Under the pieces are notes generated by a model that was given only the letters and a program-made list of their open reading frames with translations, did not search any database and was not told the DNA's origin. From Sisyra terminalis (Eukaryota; Arthropoda; Insecta; Neuroptera; Sisyridae): 64,000 nt of DNA. The stretch covers positions 19,344,001-19,408,000 of the forward strand of contig OY292275.1 in the NCBI GenBank assembly GCA_958496175.1. Direction: 5' to 3'. This document shows, in pieces, positions 9,663-23,020 of the stretch (position 1 is its first letter; each line of letters opens with the position of its first letter). Made by a program: the position numbers and the translations under genes.

Positions 9663-12495
9663 AACTTCTCATTATATTGTACAATTTGCTCATTAAATAA
9701 GTCATCGCTAACGTGTTTTCCCACCGACGCATCAAAACATTTTCATTGTAAATTTTTGTGCACAAACTGTATCCAATATTTTTCTTTCACTTTAGATCAT
9801 TAACAATTAACTAAAGATTTGAATTAGTTATTAAAGATATTTTTTTTTTGAAAAAAAAAACTCGAATTATTTTGTCAACAATGTGGATTAACAATGCAGC
9901 GAAGAATTGGATTCTCACCTGGCGTAGGTAGTCAACAGTCGTCAATACCGGCCGGTTAAAGTGAAGATTGTTTCGTTTAAACAATCTTTATAAAAAAAAA
10001 ATCCTCGCTTTAATACATTTTAGACATCCTCGTTTAATTTCCTGTATACTTTCAAATAAATTTTCACGTTTCTTACGTTGCGTTAATGTGATTTGTCTCG
10101 CGTATGTCGTTTGGTGTGTTTTGTGTCATAAACACGTGTTGTGTGCTTTAAAAGCTCATCTTGTACTGTATGGTAATACCTTCAATGTCTTTTAATCAAT
10201 GTTAGTTGTTCGTGATTTGTGTTATTATTAATTTTTATTACATTATATAGAAAATTCATTACAAATGCATTAATTACCCCACACAAATAATATACCCAAC
10301 CATATTCCCAACACAAAAATTTATAATTTTCTTAATTCAAAACACCATATTTTATTTGTGTATCGAACGAATAATTTTCCAACAAATAAAACATGAAGAT
10401 AATACACTTACGTGATGTTACAATATTATGCACATGAACGATTTATTTCTTGCAACTTTTCATTGAATTTTTCGTAAACATTTCAAGGAAATAGTTTGAA
10501 ATACTATTTGATTGAAATCTTATTATTAGTCGTGTATTATATTGACAAACCACTTGTTTGACTTAACAGTATCACGTGCACGCAAATACATTCATTCTTG
10601 TTTCTTCATATTTCAAAATAATTCTTTTTTTCATTGTCGAATATTTCAAATGATTTCTTTCTGATATATTTTACTACCGTTTCCCTTTTTTCTTCGTATT
10701 TTTTTTCAATTCCAATTTTAATGTGAAAATTATATAAAAAAACATGTTTGTAGGTATATGTTCATTGATGGAATACAGAAAACAAAAAAAAAATGTATTG
10801 AAAATGAATTGTTTTTTTTTCTTTTGTAGTATCAATAACTCGAAATTTATGTTTGTAATAATTATATTTACTTCTTTGATTTATTTACTGGAAATTTTTA
10901 ATTAATTTTTAGAATATCAAAATATTTGAAAATAATATACTTATACGTAACATTTCTTTTTAAAAACATTCAACGATCTACATAAAATCCTCACATTTTT
11001 TAATAAAAATATTTCGACTTATATTTTTAATAAAAACTCAAGCAAAACGTACCAGTCGTTATTTACATTATAAAGAATTTGTTATCTTTATTTACTTTTA
11101 TCGTTAGAACTTAATATAAAATACAGTGTTTTGGATGAATATTTAGGAACACATCCTTAAGTTTATGACAAGAATTTGTGTACTTTTCTCCCATATTATA
11201 TTTAGGTATGACGAAACAAAAATGTTTGAATTATTTGGAGGATAATATGTGTGTATGAAATGTACAAATTTTCCTTCGTTGTTTTTTTACAAATAAGTAA
11301 GAGTATAGTGTGAGGTTTAAGTATTTAATATAAATATTTGTTGTGAAGAAATTGATGAGGAAAATGGGGAAGTTTTTTTTTTATTTGTTGCTAATAGAAA
11401 GTGTTAAAAGTAGTCGGTTGCTCACTTGAATATGCACATCTGTTGCATAGTGTAGAGTAACACTTATAGCTGTATACTACCGCACATACTTGTATGAATT
11501 CACAATAGCTTGTTTATAAAATTTACTAGTAAAACTTTTAAAACATGGACTACAAATACGTATCCTTTACAGGGAAAAGTGCTGTTTTGCATAACTACAT
11601 CGCAGAAATTTACAATAAAGTGCGAATCCATTGGACATCGATTATTTTAAGCAAACAAATATGCGTTATTATAGACACTGCAATCACGTAAGCAGTTATT
11701 TAATACGACATAGTCGCACTCCTCCATACTGTGAAAACAGTTTCCAGTTGAATAAAAGTAGTGTTTGTTGAAAATACATTTATGAATGACAATTGGTGGT
11801 GCCGTTCAAAAGATACTTCATACAGTGGAAACCAATTAATTAGCACCAAGTTTGTTAAAACAATAATCTTGTTTCGCGAAGCGCACAAGCATCTGATAGT
11901 CGCCTGCATCTCCACATCCTCCAGCTCTTCGACTAACTCCAGCTGCTAAGTTACTGGCAAACTTTGCTCGTACATCGAAATTTCGTCCAAGTTCTACAAT
12001 CCCGCATTCGTACTCCACATAAACCACTCATCGCCACTACGTAAATCAACTCAACTGTATATCTGTGATAGCTCGTTTATTATCATTAGAAAGTCGCACA
12101 TGATTAAATATTTTATTTCCACAAATGCATATTAACAGGAATATGCTTCAATAGGAAAACTGTCCAAATATTTAATAGTCAAGCATCAAACAAGTAATAC
12201 TGTTTGCCCGATTAACGTTATCTGTCGTTGCCAGGACACTATCAGCGTTTATCTACAATTTTATCTAGAGCACAGGTGTGCCTTCCATTCAGCCAGTGCT
12301 GCGTATCGAGGTTATTTTACTCTTAGCTAGAGTTGATTGTGGTCTTATCACTGAAAAGAAGAACCATTTAACATACCACAAAACTGTCCTTTAAGTGTTT
12401 CTACTGCCATTTTCTAACTACAGTTTTTAGACAAATAATAGTGTATTTTTGTAAAGTGTTTAGTCAATAAGTTGTCGTAAAAAAGTGATTCGTTA
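9663..12495. other. Upstream region of the 12.6-kb exon, no coding region confirmed
   Basis: AT-rich to about 11.6 kb. From about 11880 to 12330 the base composition is more balanced, which fits a promoter and 5' leader for the exon at 12616. Minus-strand frames of 63-71 codons at 11700-12027 are not recognisable. An acceptor-like TTTTCTAACTACAG lies at about 12412-12424, so the leader itself may be spliced. No convincing TATA box and initiator pair was found. Confidence 0.35.
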
Positions 12496-12522
12496 ATGTG
12501 TTTCGTGGTCGTGCGTATTTAA
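12496..12522 (+). promoter_or_regulatory. Upstream ORF of 8 codons in the putative 5' leader
   Basis: ATG at 12496 opens an 8-codon frame closed by TAA at 12520-12522, 93 bases before the main ATG. It would lower translation of the main frame if this stretch is transcribed. Its status depends entirely on the exon call. Confidence 0.35.
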
Positions 12523-12589
12523 AAAAAAAATATTTAAGCTAGTGAAAAAGCTATAAAAAGTAATTGGGATAGTTTTAAGTGGAAGTTTT

Positions 12590-12595
12590 ATGTAA
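12590..12595 (+). promoter_or_regulatory. Minimal start-stop uORF (ATG-TAA)
   Basis: An ATG directly followed by TAA lies 20 bases upstream of the main ATG and in another frame. Start-stop elements stall ribosomes and repress downstream initiation in well-studied genes. Here the sequence is seen; the role is inferred. Confidence 0.35.
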
Positions 12596-12615
12596 ATTGT
12601 GTAAACGAAAGGAAT

Positions 12616-12746
12616 ATGTTACACTCGTTGGACACATTAGCAGGGAAGATCTCGCCGGGATCAGGCGGGCAATCAAGTCCACAAACACCCCTCGACGGGA
12701 ATGCAAACCGTGTCCATCCATACAGTAAACCTCCAACGACCAATGC
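12616..12746 (+). CDS. First coding exon of an unrecognised, probably regulatory, protein (partial)
   Basis: The frame opens after a TAA at 12535. The first in-frame ATG is 12616 with A at -3. It encodes 43 residues plus 2 bases (phase 2) and stops at a perfect GTAAGT donor (12747-12752). The peptide starts MLHSLDTLAGKISP, continues through a Gly/Ser/Gln segment and an SSPQTP motif, and ends in HPYSKPPTTN. Composition is Ser/Pro/Gly/Thr-rich and disordered, with no signal peptide or membrane segment. Its base composition is clearly richer in G and C than its surroundings, as expected for an exon. Such N-termini are common in developmental transcription factors and other nuclear regulators with long first introns, but I do not recognise the family. 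The rest of the protein is not in view. The antisense frame at 12823-12575 is a shadow of this exon. Confidence 0.55.
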
Positions 12747-12752
12747 GTAAGT
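12747..12752 (+). other. Splice donor GTAAGT ending the coding exon
   Basis: Full-consensus donor directly after the coding run at 12746. No matching coding acceptor exon was found downstream, so the intron may run to the end of the window or beyond. Confidence 0.5.
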
Positions 12753-14844
12753 ACAAAAGATACTTTGCTAACAATCACTGCCTTAGTTTTTTTTAACATT
12801 AGTTCGTGGAAATATTGAATCAACCTGTATCTATTTACAGTGAAATGACGTAGATATTTGTATTTGATTAATATGTGATAAACGACTAGTTAACTGATAA
12901 GAGTGTAATAAGATGGTTATTCGTTAAAAATTATAACATTGCTTTATTTTTTTTTTTGAGTAGGTACGAGAAATATGATACTGAAATAATTTGCAGTTTT
13001 ATTGAAAAGTTAATTCGAGTGTTTTGTTTGCGTTACTGATATTACTGTTGAAGTTACATTTTTGAAATTGTTCTTTATTAACGAAGATTAGCTAATTAAT
13101 TAGTCATCGTTGAGGAAATTATAAACTAACAATTCTCGTATAGCACAATCGTAAATGTTTGCTTTTATATCTTTCCATGCTTATCTAAGAGTATATATAT
13201 TTTTGCAAAGTAAATAAACATCGTCTATAAAAAGCAGCAAATGAAAACGTTAGTAATTTCGAGTTGGAATAAAACAAAAACAAAGTCCAAAGTTGATTAC
13301 GTTTCTTTTTAATTTCAAAAAGTAAGCCACTTCTTTTTGGTGTTTTTTAATGATAAAAAAGGTATTTCGAAAGATTATCATATAACAGTTGGGAAACATT
13401 TATGGTCTTAAAATTTTTTCGGCAGATTATGAATACGATTTTTTCTAAGTTTTTGAATTATATATATATAATATTCACTGAAAATAACTTTCACCCTCAT
13501 AAGTGAAACAAATTTTAAATAATCGTCTTTTGATATCATTTTATATTGGGGGAATATAATTTTTATAGGGGAACAACTAAACATAGTTTTATTATATAAG
13601 AAACAACTTAGTTATTACCTGGTTTACATATATACGCCTATACATAAAACAGTAATATGAAATAAAGAAAAAAAGACTAAATAAAACATCCCATAGATAT
13701 TTACAAACATTAATTTTGCCAAAAAACCTTTCTCATAGGCTTATTATTTAAAATTATGAGTATTTTGAATTAAACGACATACGAAACTAGAGTACTATTA
13801 ATGATGTCCTGTTTTGTCCAGTAAAGGCTTAACGCCTTAAAACAATATGAGATTTCCAGAACTGGAGACAATACCACTTAACAATTAATTTATTTCATCA
13901 GTTATTGTATGTTTACTTCAATGTTGGTCCGAAAATTTCAAAAAAAAAATGTAATATATTATTTTATTCTCGAAATTTAGCATCTAAATGCTAGTCATTC
14001 TACGAACAAGTGGATAGTTGGTTTCTAAAGAGTTATTCGCTTAAATATTCCAGTCTTAATATTTTAATTACTGTGAGATAATTTAATTTCACTCATTTTT
14101 TCCGATAACCAAAACATTTTTAACAATTAAACAAAAATAACATAATAAAACTCAAAAACGTTTATTAACTACTCAGGGTTATTCATTCGACTAATTGGCT
14201 AATTAAGCTAATAAGGTTATTTAATACTATGTGTTATTACATGAAAGTTATACAAGTTTAATTTTAAATGACATTTATAATATTCAGAACATTTTTGCAT
14301 GTAACTGATATGTAAGTGTGTAATTGGTTAACCAACTGCACATACCACAGCAATTGCTGTGGAAAAATCAATTATTTGAGAATTTAACCTTTGATTATCA
14401 AATCGAATCAAAACTTTGATGTTTAGTGTTCTATTTTCTTCGTCGAGAACTCAATTTTTCGAAAAATTTTACTTATATCTTTTGTTACTATACTCTTATA
14501 AATTTAAAATCAATCTATTAACGAAATATCTAGGTGTAAAGTTAATTACAGCGATAATCCTTCATCATCTACCTCATGAGACCTTTGCCTTCTTCATCTC
14601 TTTTAACTTGTATGCACTGCTTACTGGTCCGCGAAAAAGAAGTGCCTTATAAAATTAATGGTGCCTTTACCCAATTAGCACACTTCTAATCATCTTTTTA
14701 GACTAATTAGTTTCTTTCTCTTCTTATTCAAAGTCTAGTACATCTACTTCTTGAAAAAATCATTCCCCTACGGGAGTCACGGAACGTCTTTCTTTGGCAT
14801 TAGGTTGAGCTTTCCTTACTCCATTTCACAACAATGTCTTAGAG
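12753..14844. other. AT-rich, probable intron, no gene seen
   Basis: Homopolymer-rich AT sequence. A more balanced patch at 14560-14830 was read in six frames without a match and may be old transposon sequence next to the element at 14845. Confidence 0.5.
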
Positions 14845-15313
14845 CAGGGCTTACCAAACTTTTTCAGCGACGGAACACTTGGCAAACCCGAAAATTTTGA
14901 CAAAACAATAAGCCTGTTTTTTAGGTTAGGTAATTCATAATATCTTAGTACAATAAAAAATAAAAATGTTACTTAAGAAATATCATTTATTTAATAAACA
15001 TTAAAATACAAATAAAGAACTCCAATAATGATTTTGGGTTCCTAAATTGCATTTTTTTGTCTCTCTTGGTGAAAAATATTTGCACTTGTTAAAGACTTTT
15101 ACTGCTGTACCCAACTTCTAGATACTGAAAATCTTCGCCTGTTCTTGAAGCCACAAACCTCAATAAAGTTGAACCGGCGCTCATCTTTCATTATGATGTA
15201 GAAAACATTACATTTTTTAAATTTACTCCAAATTTTTGCGAAAAATCTATTTAGGCTCCGCGAAATACCGGTTTTGGATCCGCGGAACATCAGTGTTCCG
15301 CTAGTTTTTTCTG
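14845..15313. mobile_element. hAT-like non-autonomous element (decayed)
   Basis: The left end CAGGGCTTACCAAACTTTTT, followed by CAGCGACGGAACACTT, faces a right end with AGTGTTCCGCTAGTTTTTTCTG. The right end in reverse complement reads CAGAAAAAACTAGCGGAACACT and aligns with the left after a gap. CAGGG...CCAAACTTTTT...GGAAC is the same terminus type seen at 53771. A clean 8-bp duplication cannot be read (TCTTAGAG on the left, CTATTCTA on the right), so the right boundary is approximate. The interior holds no open transposase frame. Confidence 0.5.
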
Positions 15314-18300
15314 CTATTCTAGAAACAAATCTAAATACCTTTGAGTATTAAGAATGTAAAAATTCCTAAATCAAATTATATTATAAAAACTCATAAGATG
15401 AACTTAAATATATAAAACAGAACTGTGAAGTCTGCAAAATTGTTCAACAGTTATCTAATTTGTTACAATATTCTCTGCTAAAAATCCTTAGTTAAATCAT
15501 CAATGCTTCTTAATAAATTATTCACAAAATTAAATTAATTTTCATTCTTATAAGTTTTATCATGCCTGTTATAGAAACTGTAGATTATTAGGGAAGTTAC
15601 CTTTGTCATAGCGAAGTTAACATGTCCTATCCTACTTACGAATACCATAATTAATAAATCTTTTGATTGTTTGTTATTTCCTATACTCCAGCGAATAAAA
15701 ATTACTCTCGAAAAATGAGTGTTAAATTTAATAACTTTGTTTTGGTAAAGTCCACTTTCCATGATAATCAGCTTTTACTAAAACAGTCTGCACAACTTGC
15801 TCTTTAGAGAATCTAAGTCTTGATGGGAACTTGTCAATATTTTTTTTTGATATTTTGTTCTTAATTATTTGACAATAGTAGAATTTATTTTCAACTAAAA
15901 ATAAAAGGCTAAAATCTATAAATACTAAAGTTATTTCATACTATGGAACCTTTAATTGTGTGGAATTGGCATGCATTTAGCAGATTTTAGTTTTATTGTG
16001 CACTTAGACCAACGTTTTAGGTTCCTTAGCTTGTGGTTTTTCGAAATGTATTTCAAGAACATTTATTTTATTAATTTGTTTATTTGGGTAATATATATCA
16101 AATTATATCTTTCTTAAAATACTGTTTATTTAACTCATGTCCCTTTTAGCGACATTAATGTCTGGGAACGTTGCATTTTATGCTTTGTTTTTTATTCAAT
16201 TTGCGATTTTTTTGTTAACTCAATTATAATATCGGATCATCATCTCTGTTGTTGATAAATTTTGATTATGATTTATTTTTATTTGCAAATTCAATTAAAA
16301 CCAAAGTAGATAATGTAACGTTGCCAGATATTGATGTCATTAAAAGGGATATGAGGCGTTTATTTTAATCTGACATAATTTGATATTTAAAAATCGAATG
16401 TTTAATTGCATCAAAAAGCTGGGATGAGGTCTCATAATATACATTTACCATATAAAAAGTAAACTCACTTCTTTTTCAAACCCATTTCAACCATGAATAT
16501 AACTGATAATAAGAAGGAAGAACTCCTAAATGAGCCATATTTTTTTTAAAAATAATTATCTATATTTTTTTCAAGTAAAATATTTAAGGTAGCCGTATAC
16601 AACAAATTATGTACATTGTACTAAAACTTGTTAACTGGCATTTTTCATGTTTTATTCACGAATGAATGTTTTCTATTTTATACATTTTCAAAATGATTTT
16701 TCTTTTCTTTCTTTTCATTGAGTGGTCACCTTCCACTTAAATTCAAAGTTTTTTACAATATTTAGATGAAATTGTACAATGTTAGCAAATTTGCTTGGAA
16801 AGGAATGAGAACAAAAAACATAGAGTGGATACATAAAATTTTATGGTAAAAAGCAGCATGATTTCGTTTCAGTGTTATTTTTGTCTTGATAAAGTGATTT
16901 CTTATCTTTATGGAAAACCTATGATAATACCACGCCGCTCCGTGGAACATATTTCCTTTTATTATATCCTACTCATTACAAATATGGTATGGTTTTAATA
17001 TACCTGGTAAGCTCATATTATTTCCCATTACGTGGACTATATATCATAATAATGAAGGTAATGCAAAGCTTTGCTACTAGCTAACCTTTTTGATAGACTG
17101 CGCGGTTGGTACATCGGGTACAGTGGTCTGTCACTGATGAAAGTGATATAATTTCTTCTAAGCTTCAGGCGTGTCACATAATAGCTCTAAACCTCGACTT
17201 GAAACTGATTTATCACGCTAATGTTACCCTTATTTGACCTACCCGGTGTTCCGCAACATCATAATTGTTCCACGTTTTCGTACACCTACTTCCTACGTTT
17301 TGTTTATCAAACAATGGTTTAGCATCTACGTAGCTAAAGGTTGTTTTTTGAATTCTCTTAAATGTAGGTATTATATCCATTAGCTTTTCTTTAATATATG
17401 GGCTTATGCTGGCGAGGAACGCAAATATTGTTTTAGGGAGTTTAGGTTCTGTAGTAAACAATAACCCTTTGCAATGAATATAATTGATGAATGGAAATAG
17501 CTTTAATCAATGTACGTTTTAATTATTATTTTTGGGTATGAAATACATTTTATACATTAACCACCCTTAAACTATTATATTTTCTCTTGCCAGTTTCTAT
17601 GGGCAAAGCATAGCAGTATTATTTTCATAATTTGAAAAGTCAATATTTCCTTTTAAGTATATACATCTAAATATCTAATACTTCAAGAGATTTCCATAAG
17701 TTTGTAACCACAAATTTATTAATAGTAAATGTTGTGCGTAATACTTTCCACATTCTTTTAATTTTTGTTTTAATTTTTATCTTCCACGTTAAATTCATGA
17801 AATTTTCTTATTTTCATGGAAACTTTAAAAAAAATAGCATAACGTTATTTTTCTTCAAGGAAAAATAAAACATGCAATCCATGTTTTGAATATTGCTAAA
17901 AATTTCAAAATATCTGCAAAACATATTTTTTTATTAACTGCTACATTTCTTTGTATATATTTTTGGATGATAATTTCCTGTATAATTTGGTATTGATTAA
18001 TTAAGAAAGTTTAAAATATTTTTTCGTTCTTTATTCAAAGTGCGTATTTCGATAGAATCCTAACCAGCAGAAACTCCTTAAGATCATTGAGTACTTTATA
18101 ATTGACAGTACTGTACAGGTAGAGGAAACAACATTGATTTAATTAATTACATTTTTTGTTTATATGCTTATATAGAGTTGAAATTTTAATAAACGTTAAC
18201 TGTATTCTTATCAGTTCAAATAAGAAAAAGAGATGGCGGTGCCATAATATATATAATACATGTAACATATATAAAATACATGTAATACTTTTTGAAAGAA

Positions 18301-20518
18301 TTTGGAATTGCAAAACCCTTTGTGGTAGAAGAGTAGGTGCCAAAAAAAAACAAATATATTAGACAAAAAATCCGTCCATTGTTTTCGGAAATAAAAAAAT
18401 CTATATAATTCAATGTTAAAATATGTTACTTATATTATACGTAAAAATAGAAGTTAGGAAGAGAAAAAGTTTAAAACATGACCCCTGTCAAATGTTAAAA
18501 AAGAGCTTTGGAGCTTTGGTTTTAGGTAAAGTTATTTCACCACAAATACATAATCCAATGTCTCTATCTCATTCTGCCTCTTCATTAGATGATTTCTAAC
18601 CTGAGAACTGCTAGTTTAATTTACGTTTTTTATTACTTTTCTTTTTTTTTTTCATAAATTAATTTTTGGTTGCATCAATTATTTTTCTATTTATTATACT
18701 TTTCGATGTTTCTTTTAGTTTACTTCTAGAGTTATATAATGTCTAGTTGCTTTGTATTTTTTAAAAATTTGAGGAATTCTTTGAGGTAATCCTCTTCTTA
18801 CGTAAAAATGAATTTAATACTCGTTTCCTAACTGTAAGCTTAATTGTATAGAAAATATTTGATTTTGTGTATGCATAAGTTTTCTTTAATACTACAATTA
18901 TGAGTACAACTTATGTTCCCTAGAAACAAAGCCGCAGTTATACGCAACTATTTGTATAAAAGTAATTAAACAATTTTTAGTTCCAAGAAAATTGTTTTTG
19001 CAATGCTACTCTCCGCAGGTGAAAATTTTAAATTACAAAAATTTCTTTTACTTTTACGGATTGAAAACCACATTTACTTTTATTGATTTTTGGAAATCAT
19101 AAAGTTTCCACTCTCGTCTTCCTTTTGTAATTGTGGTAAAGTTCTTTACCCTCATTGTAATAATACAATATAAAATCATTTAAACATTAACATTTTTGTT
19201 CTGTACGGTCAATCAAAAAGAAGGAAAAAGTTAATTTTTAAAAAGAATTATTTCTAGTATTTTTTGTTCCACATTCATCTTGTTTATATGAGAAGCTCTG
19301 GTATGTTAATTTCTAAGCTGTTTTAAATAGGACTCTATAGTATTTAAAGAAATTTCGGTTTTTGACAAAGAAATTGATGAAAAATGTCCATCGTACTTTG
19401 CATGACAACGCCTTATAAATGGAACTCATTGCTTTACTTACCAAAGCTCAATAGGGTTTTCTACATTTTAAGTTTTTATTTATTTTAACTAAAAAAATTA
19501 TTATCTTCTCTCCCCAAAAAGCGTGAATTTTGTTCTTCTATTTAATTTGTAATGTTATCTACATGTAAGATCTAATGTGTGTAGATACTAGACCCTGCGT
19601 TTTATGCTGACAAAAAACTCTCCAGCAAATTTAAAATTTAATTTCTTCTTTTATATTGCACGAAGAATACATTCTTGTTGAATAGTTAGAAATAATTAAA
19701 TTGATGAATATATTTTCCATCTATATATTTTGTAAAATGTTTAAATGTTTGAATCTTATGGTAAAAAAATATACATTTATAGTTGGATAAGTGTATTTGT
19801 TCGTAGGATATTTACAATGTTCATTTAAGGTTTAAAACCTATGCTTAATGTTTATTAAGTTAATTTTAAACTAAGTAATTTATTAATTTTACATCGAAAA
19901 CAAGTTCATTTAGCACAATTTGGGTTCTGTAATATAAGCCTCAGTCTACAATAACTTATATAGTCCTGAACCAACCGCTCTTTGTTTAATATGCTGAACA
20001 CATGTGAGCTGTCCAATTATTATTCATAATGGCTTGAATACGTGGATGGTGAACAAAAATTCATTATATAGGTGTTGTAAATGAAAGCAAATACATATTT
20101 TGTCTCTTACCCAAGAAAAGCAAACAGTTTAAGTACCTTTTTAATTTTTTAAATGACACTTAACATTTAAGATTTTTTTTATTAAAAAATTAATATATAC
20201 AAAAAGTTACAACAAAGAGACACTAGTTAATGTTTAGATACAACGGGAAGATAATAAGTGAAAATATTTTACCTGATTTTTTTAGAAAAAAAAATATTTC
20301 AGACCTGTAGATAATAATGGTATGACATAATGAATAACTATTTACAATTTACATTCCTGACGAGATAAGTGAAAAGTAACTTTTTATATGACACATAAAA
20401 GTATTTATTGCTTAAAGTCTAGCATTTCACATCATGCTATTTATTTGGTTATATTTAAATTAGTTTTATAGATTTCCGAGAAAAAATATTAAACCACCAG
20501 GATGGATGCTGCGTTATA
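15314..20518. other. AT-rich, probable intron, no gene seen
   Basis: Short frames only. The longest more balanced one is on the minus strand at 17461-17213 (82 codons, with a less biased amino-acid composition). It lacks any family motif I know and has no flanking splice or repeat signals. It may be a fossil coding fragment. Confidence 0.5.
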
Positions 20519-20644
20519 TCAATAGCGACCAAAAACTGTTGACCGATAACGAAATTTATTACATCGCTATGTTAGAATATAGCGCATTCTCACAAATAAC
20601 AATGCCAAGTCGAGCCATATAGCAGGAGATTATCTCGCTATTGA
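20519..20644. repeat. Short inverted-repeat unit of unknown origin
   Basis: TCAATAGCGA (20519-20528) is repeated as its reverse complement TCGCTATTGA at 20635-20644, enclosing a GC-richer 106-bp interior. Just inside the left arm, 20529-20549 matches 8235-8255 at 20 of 21 positions. It may be a very small MITE, but no target duplication was found. Confidence 0.3.
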
Positions 20645-23020
20645 ATTTTATTTTACTACTTTTATAAGGATAGATAAAAGAAATAAAAAATGTATTAAAA
20701 ATGGTAGTATCGAAAAATTTGATTTTTTTATAGAATAATCTATAACCTTAATTCATTTGAGATATAACTGGTTTTAGTTTTGACTTATATCTCCTTACTT
20801 GTTATTTTTCATTCGTTTTTTCTTTTCAGAATTTTAAGATTTTAGAGTAACGTGTTCTAATATGAAACAAAACATTCTATTGAATCAAATGTCTCGAAAC
20901 ATCTCGATAAGTTTTCCTTTTTCCATCATTTAACAATGTTAGAAATGAGTGAATATGTTTCTAAAGTTTTGACATAGATGAATTGTCAGGGGATAAGTCT
21001 GTATCGCACCCTTGGTTATGAACGAAAAATCATGCTATTATTCATTAATGTATAACGGAAAATTATATTTCGTGAACTATAATTTTGCTAAATTGGTTTT
21101 TAATCAACTAAAATTTTTATCGATTAATTGATTAAACAACCATAAATAATTGATAATGCACGTGTTATGTTTTTAATTTAAAAGTGCTACAAAAAGTGTA
21201 AGAAACTTATCATATTATTTTTGTTCATTTTGTAAACCAGATACGTATTTATTTGAAGTTAAAAGCGATTTAGGGGATAAAACCCCTAAGGTGGTTCTTG
21301 GGAAACCATATTCTGTTAAATTAGTTTTTAACTAGTTTCTTAAGCAAACATGAATATATCTATTTCCACCAAGAATTACTATTCTTTTTTGTTTTTACTT
21401 CAAGGATGTAAATTGTTTTTGATTTGTCGCTCACCACTATGAATGATTTTGCCTCATAATTGCAATTTCAACGAAAGTATATGTTTTCTAAATAAATTTA
21501 AAATAGCGTGATAGGTATCTTTTGGAAATTTTTCTTACTTCAAAAACCAAAATTTGGTTCCATGTAAAATTCACCATGTAACAATGGGTTTTATAAAAAA
21601 TAAAAAAAAATCCGTATTAGATAATATTTTTTTCACTTTATGTTAACGATAAATCAATAACTGGCTTTCCATTTTATTCGCAATTCACCCGAAATCAATT
21701 TTTTAATTATTTTATTCGAAACATAAAAGAAAATTTAATTTGTAAAGCAGCACGATTAGCAGCACAATAAGTGAATCGAAGTTTTAGGGGTTGATAAACT
21801 AATTTTATAAGAAAAGCCCTTAGAAAGAAATTTTTTTTATAGAAATAGTAACTTTGTAGTTGTTAATTTCTCTTAGAAAATAAATAGCTAATTAGTTCCG
21901 TTAATTGTAAGAAAAAAAATTTTCTCTGTTTTTCACTTATTATTTTTTTTACAAAATAATTGATACAGAAATCTAAATCTTTCAGAATCTTAATATTGTA
22001 TTAGGTATTAAGTACCTATCTACCACTTAAGGATCATTAACCATACTTATTTGATTCAATTTTGATATTCATATTAAAAATTACATTTAAATACAATAAA
22101 CGATAGAAATGCTATTAAAACTACAAAAGAAAAAATAAAGTTGATCATAACGATTAACCACTATAGAAATATAGCCACCATGTTATAAACTACACTTTTG
22201 ATTTATTCAATTTTGATAACTCGTAATCCCTTTTATAATATTGTAGCTCTTCAGTTTAATATCAATTGAATTTTACCTTTTATAAAAGTAATACATGAAC
22301 TTTCAATTTTTCATATATCATGCAGAATAAATAACAGGAGAACGAATGAGAAAGACAATTTAGTTTGTTCTCACATCCTCAAAAATTCAGAAATGACTTG
22401 ATTATTTTTTTGGCCGCTAGCAGCGCATTGTCGCGAAAAACGTGCCTTACTGAATAGTTATTGGTTATTTCCTTTATTACTTATTATTATTACTATTATT
22501 TAATTTTACTTATATTTAGAAAACAATATGCCATTACCTTTGATGCTTTTTAGCGTTTGTGCTTATGAATTATATAAAAATGTTTTTCATATAAGGTTGG
22601 TGGAAGTGAAGGAGGAGGTGTGGGGGATGGCAGCATATGAAAATGAGACGGCATATTTACATTGAAAATTCCACAAAAAAAAATTGCTTTGAAAAAAGCA
22701 CGATGAGTACATTCGTTAATAGTTAAAGAATTTAATGGTATTTGACTTTTTACCAATTTTCTTGATTAATGATGAAAATAGGAGGCGGCGAATTTCTGAT
22801 CGGTCCCAGGCGGCAAAATCATACGCTACGTTATGTATTGAAGTAGAGGGTGTAGTTCCTAGCATTATAATATACTTGATTTTTAGCGAAAACAAAAATA
22901 GTCGCACCCATATAACCTTCGTAGTGCATCCAAACTGTGGTATCAAATAGTAGACACGGTTCGTTTTTAATAACAAACACTTAACTAAGTTAAAACTTTT
23001 TTAAAAAAACGATCCTAAAG
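20645..23020. other. AT-rich, probable intron, no gene seen
   Basis: Contains a perfect hairpin TTAGGGG-ATAAAA-CCCCTAA at 21270-21289 and a slightly GC-richer stretch at 22590-22960 with overlapping 68-86-codon frames on both strands. None of these frames is recognisable. Confidence 0.5.

Noticed and set aside
9449..9724. 91-codon minus-strand frame over the CpG-rich patch
   Set aside because: High GC lowers stop frequency, frames are open on both strands, and no family resemblance was seen.
11700..12027. Minus-strand frames upstream of the exon
   Set aside because: A faint resemblance of one frame to a Harbinger-type nuclease N-terminus was considered but rests on a few acidic residues only.
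12575..12823. 82-codon minus-strand frame
   Set aside because: It is antisense to the better supported exon at 12616-12746 and lacks its own signals.
17213..17461. 82-codon minus-strand frame with balanced composition
   Set aside because: Could be a fossil gene piece, but no motif or exon boundary supports it.
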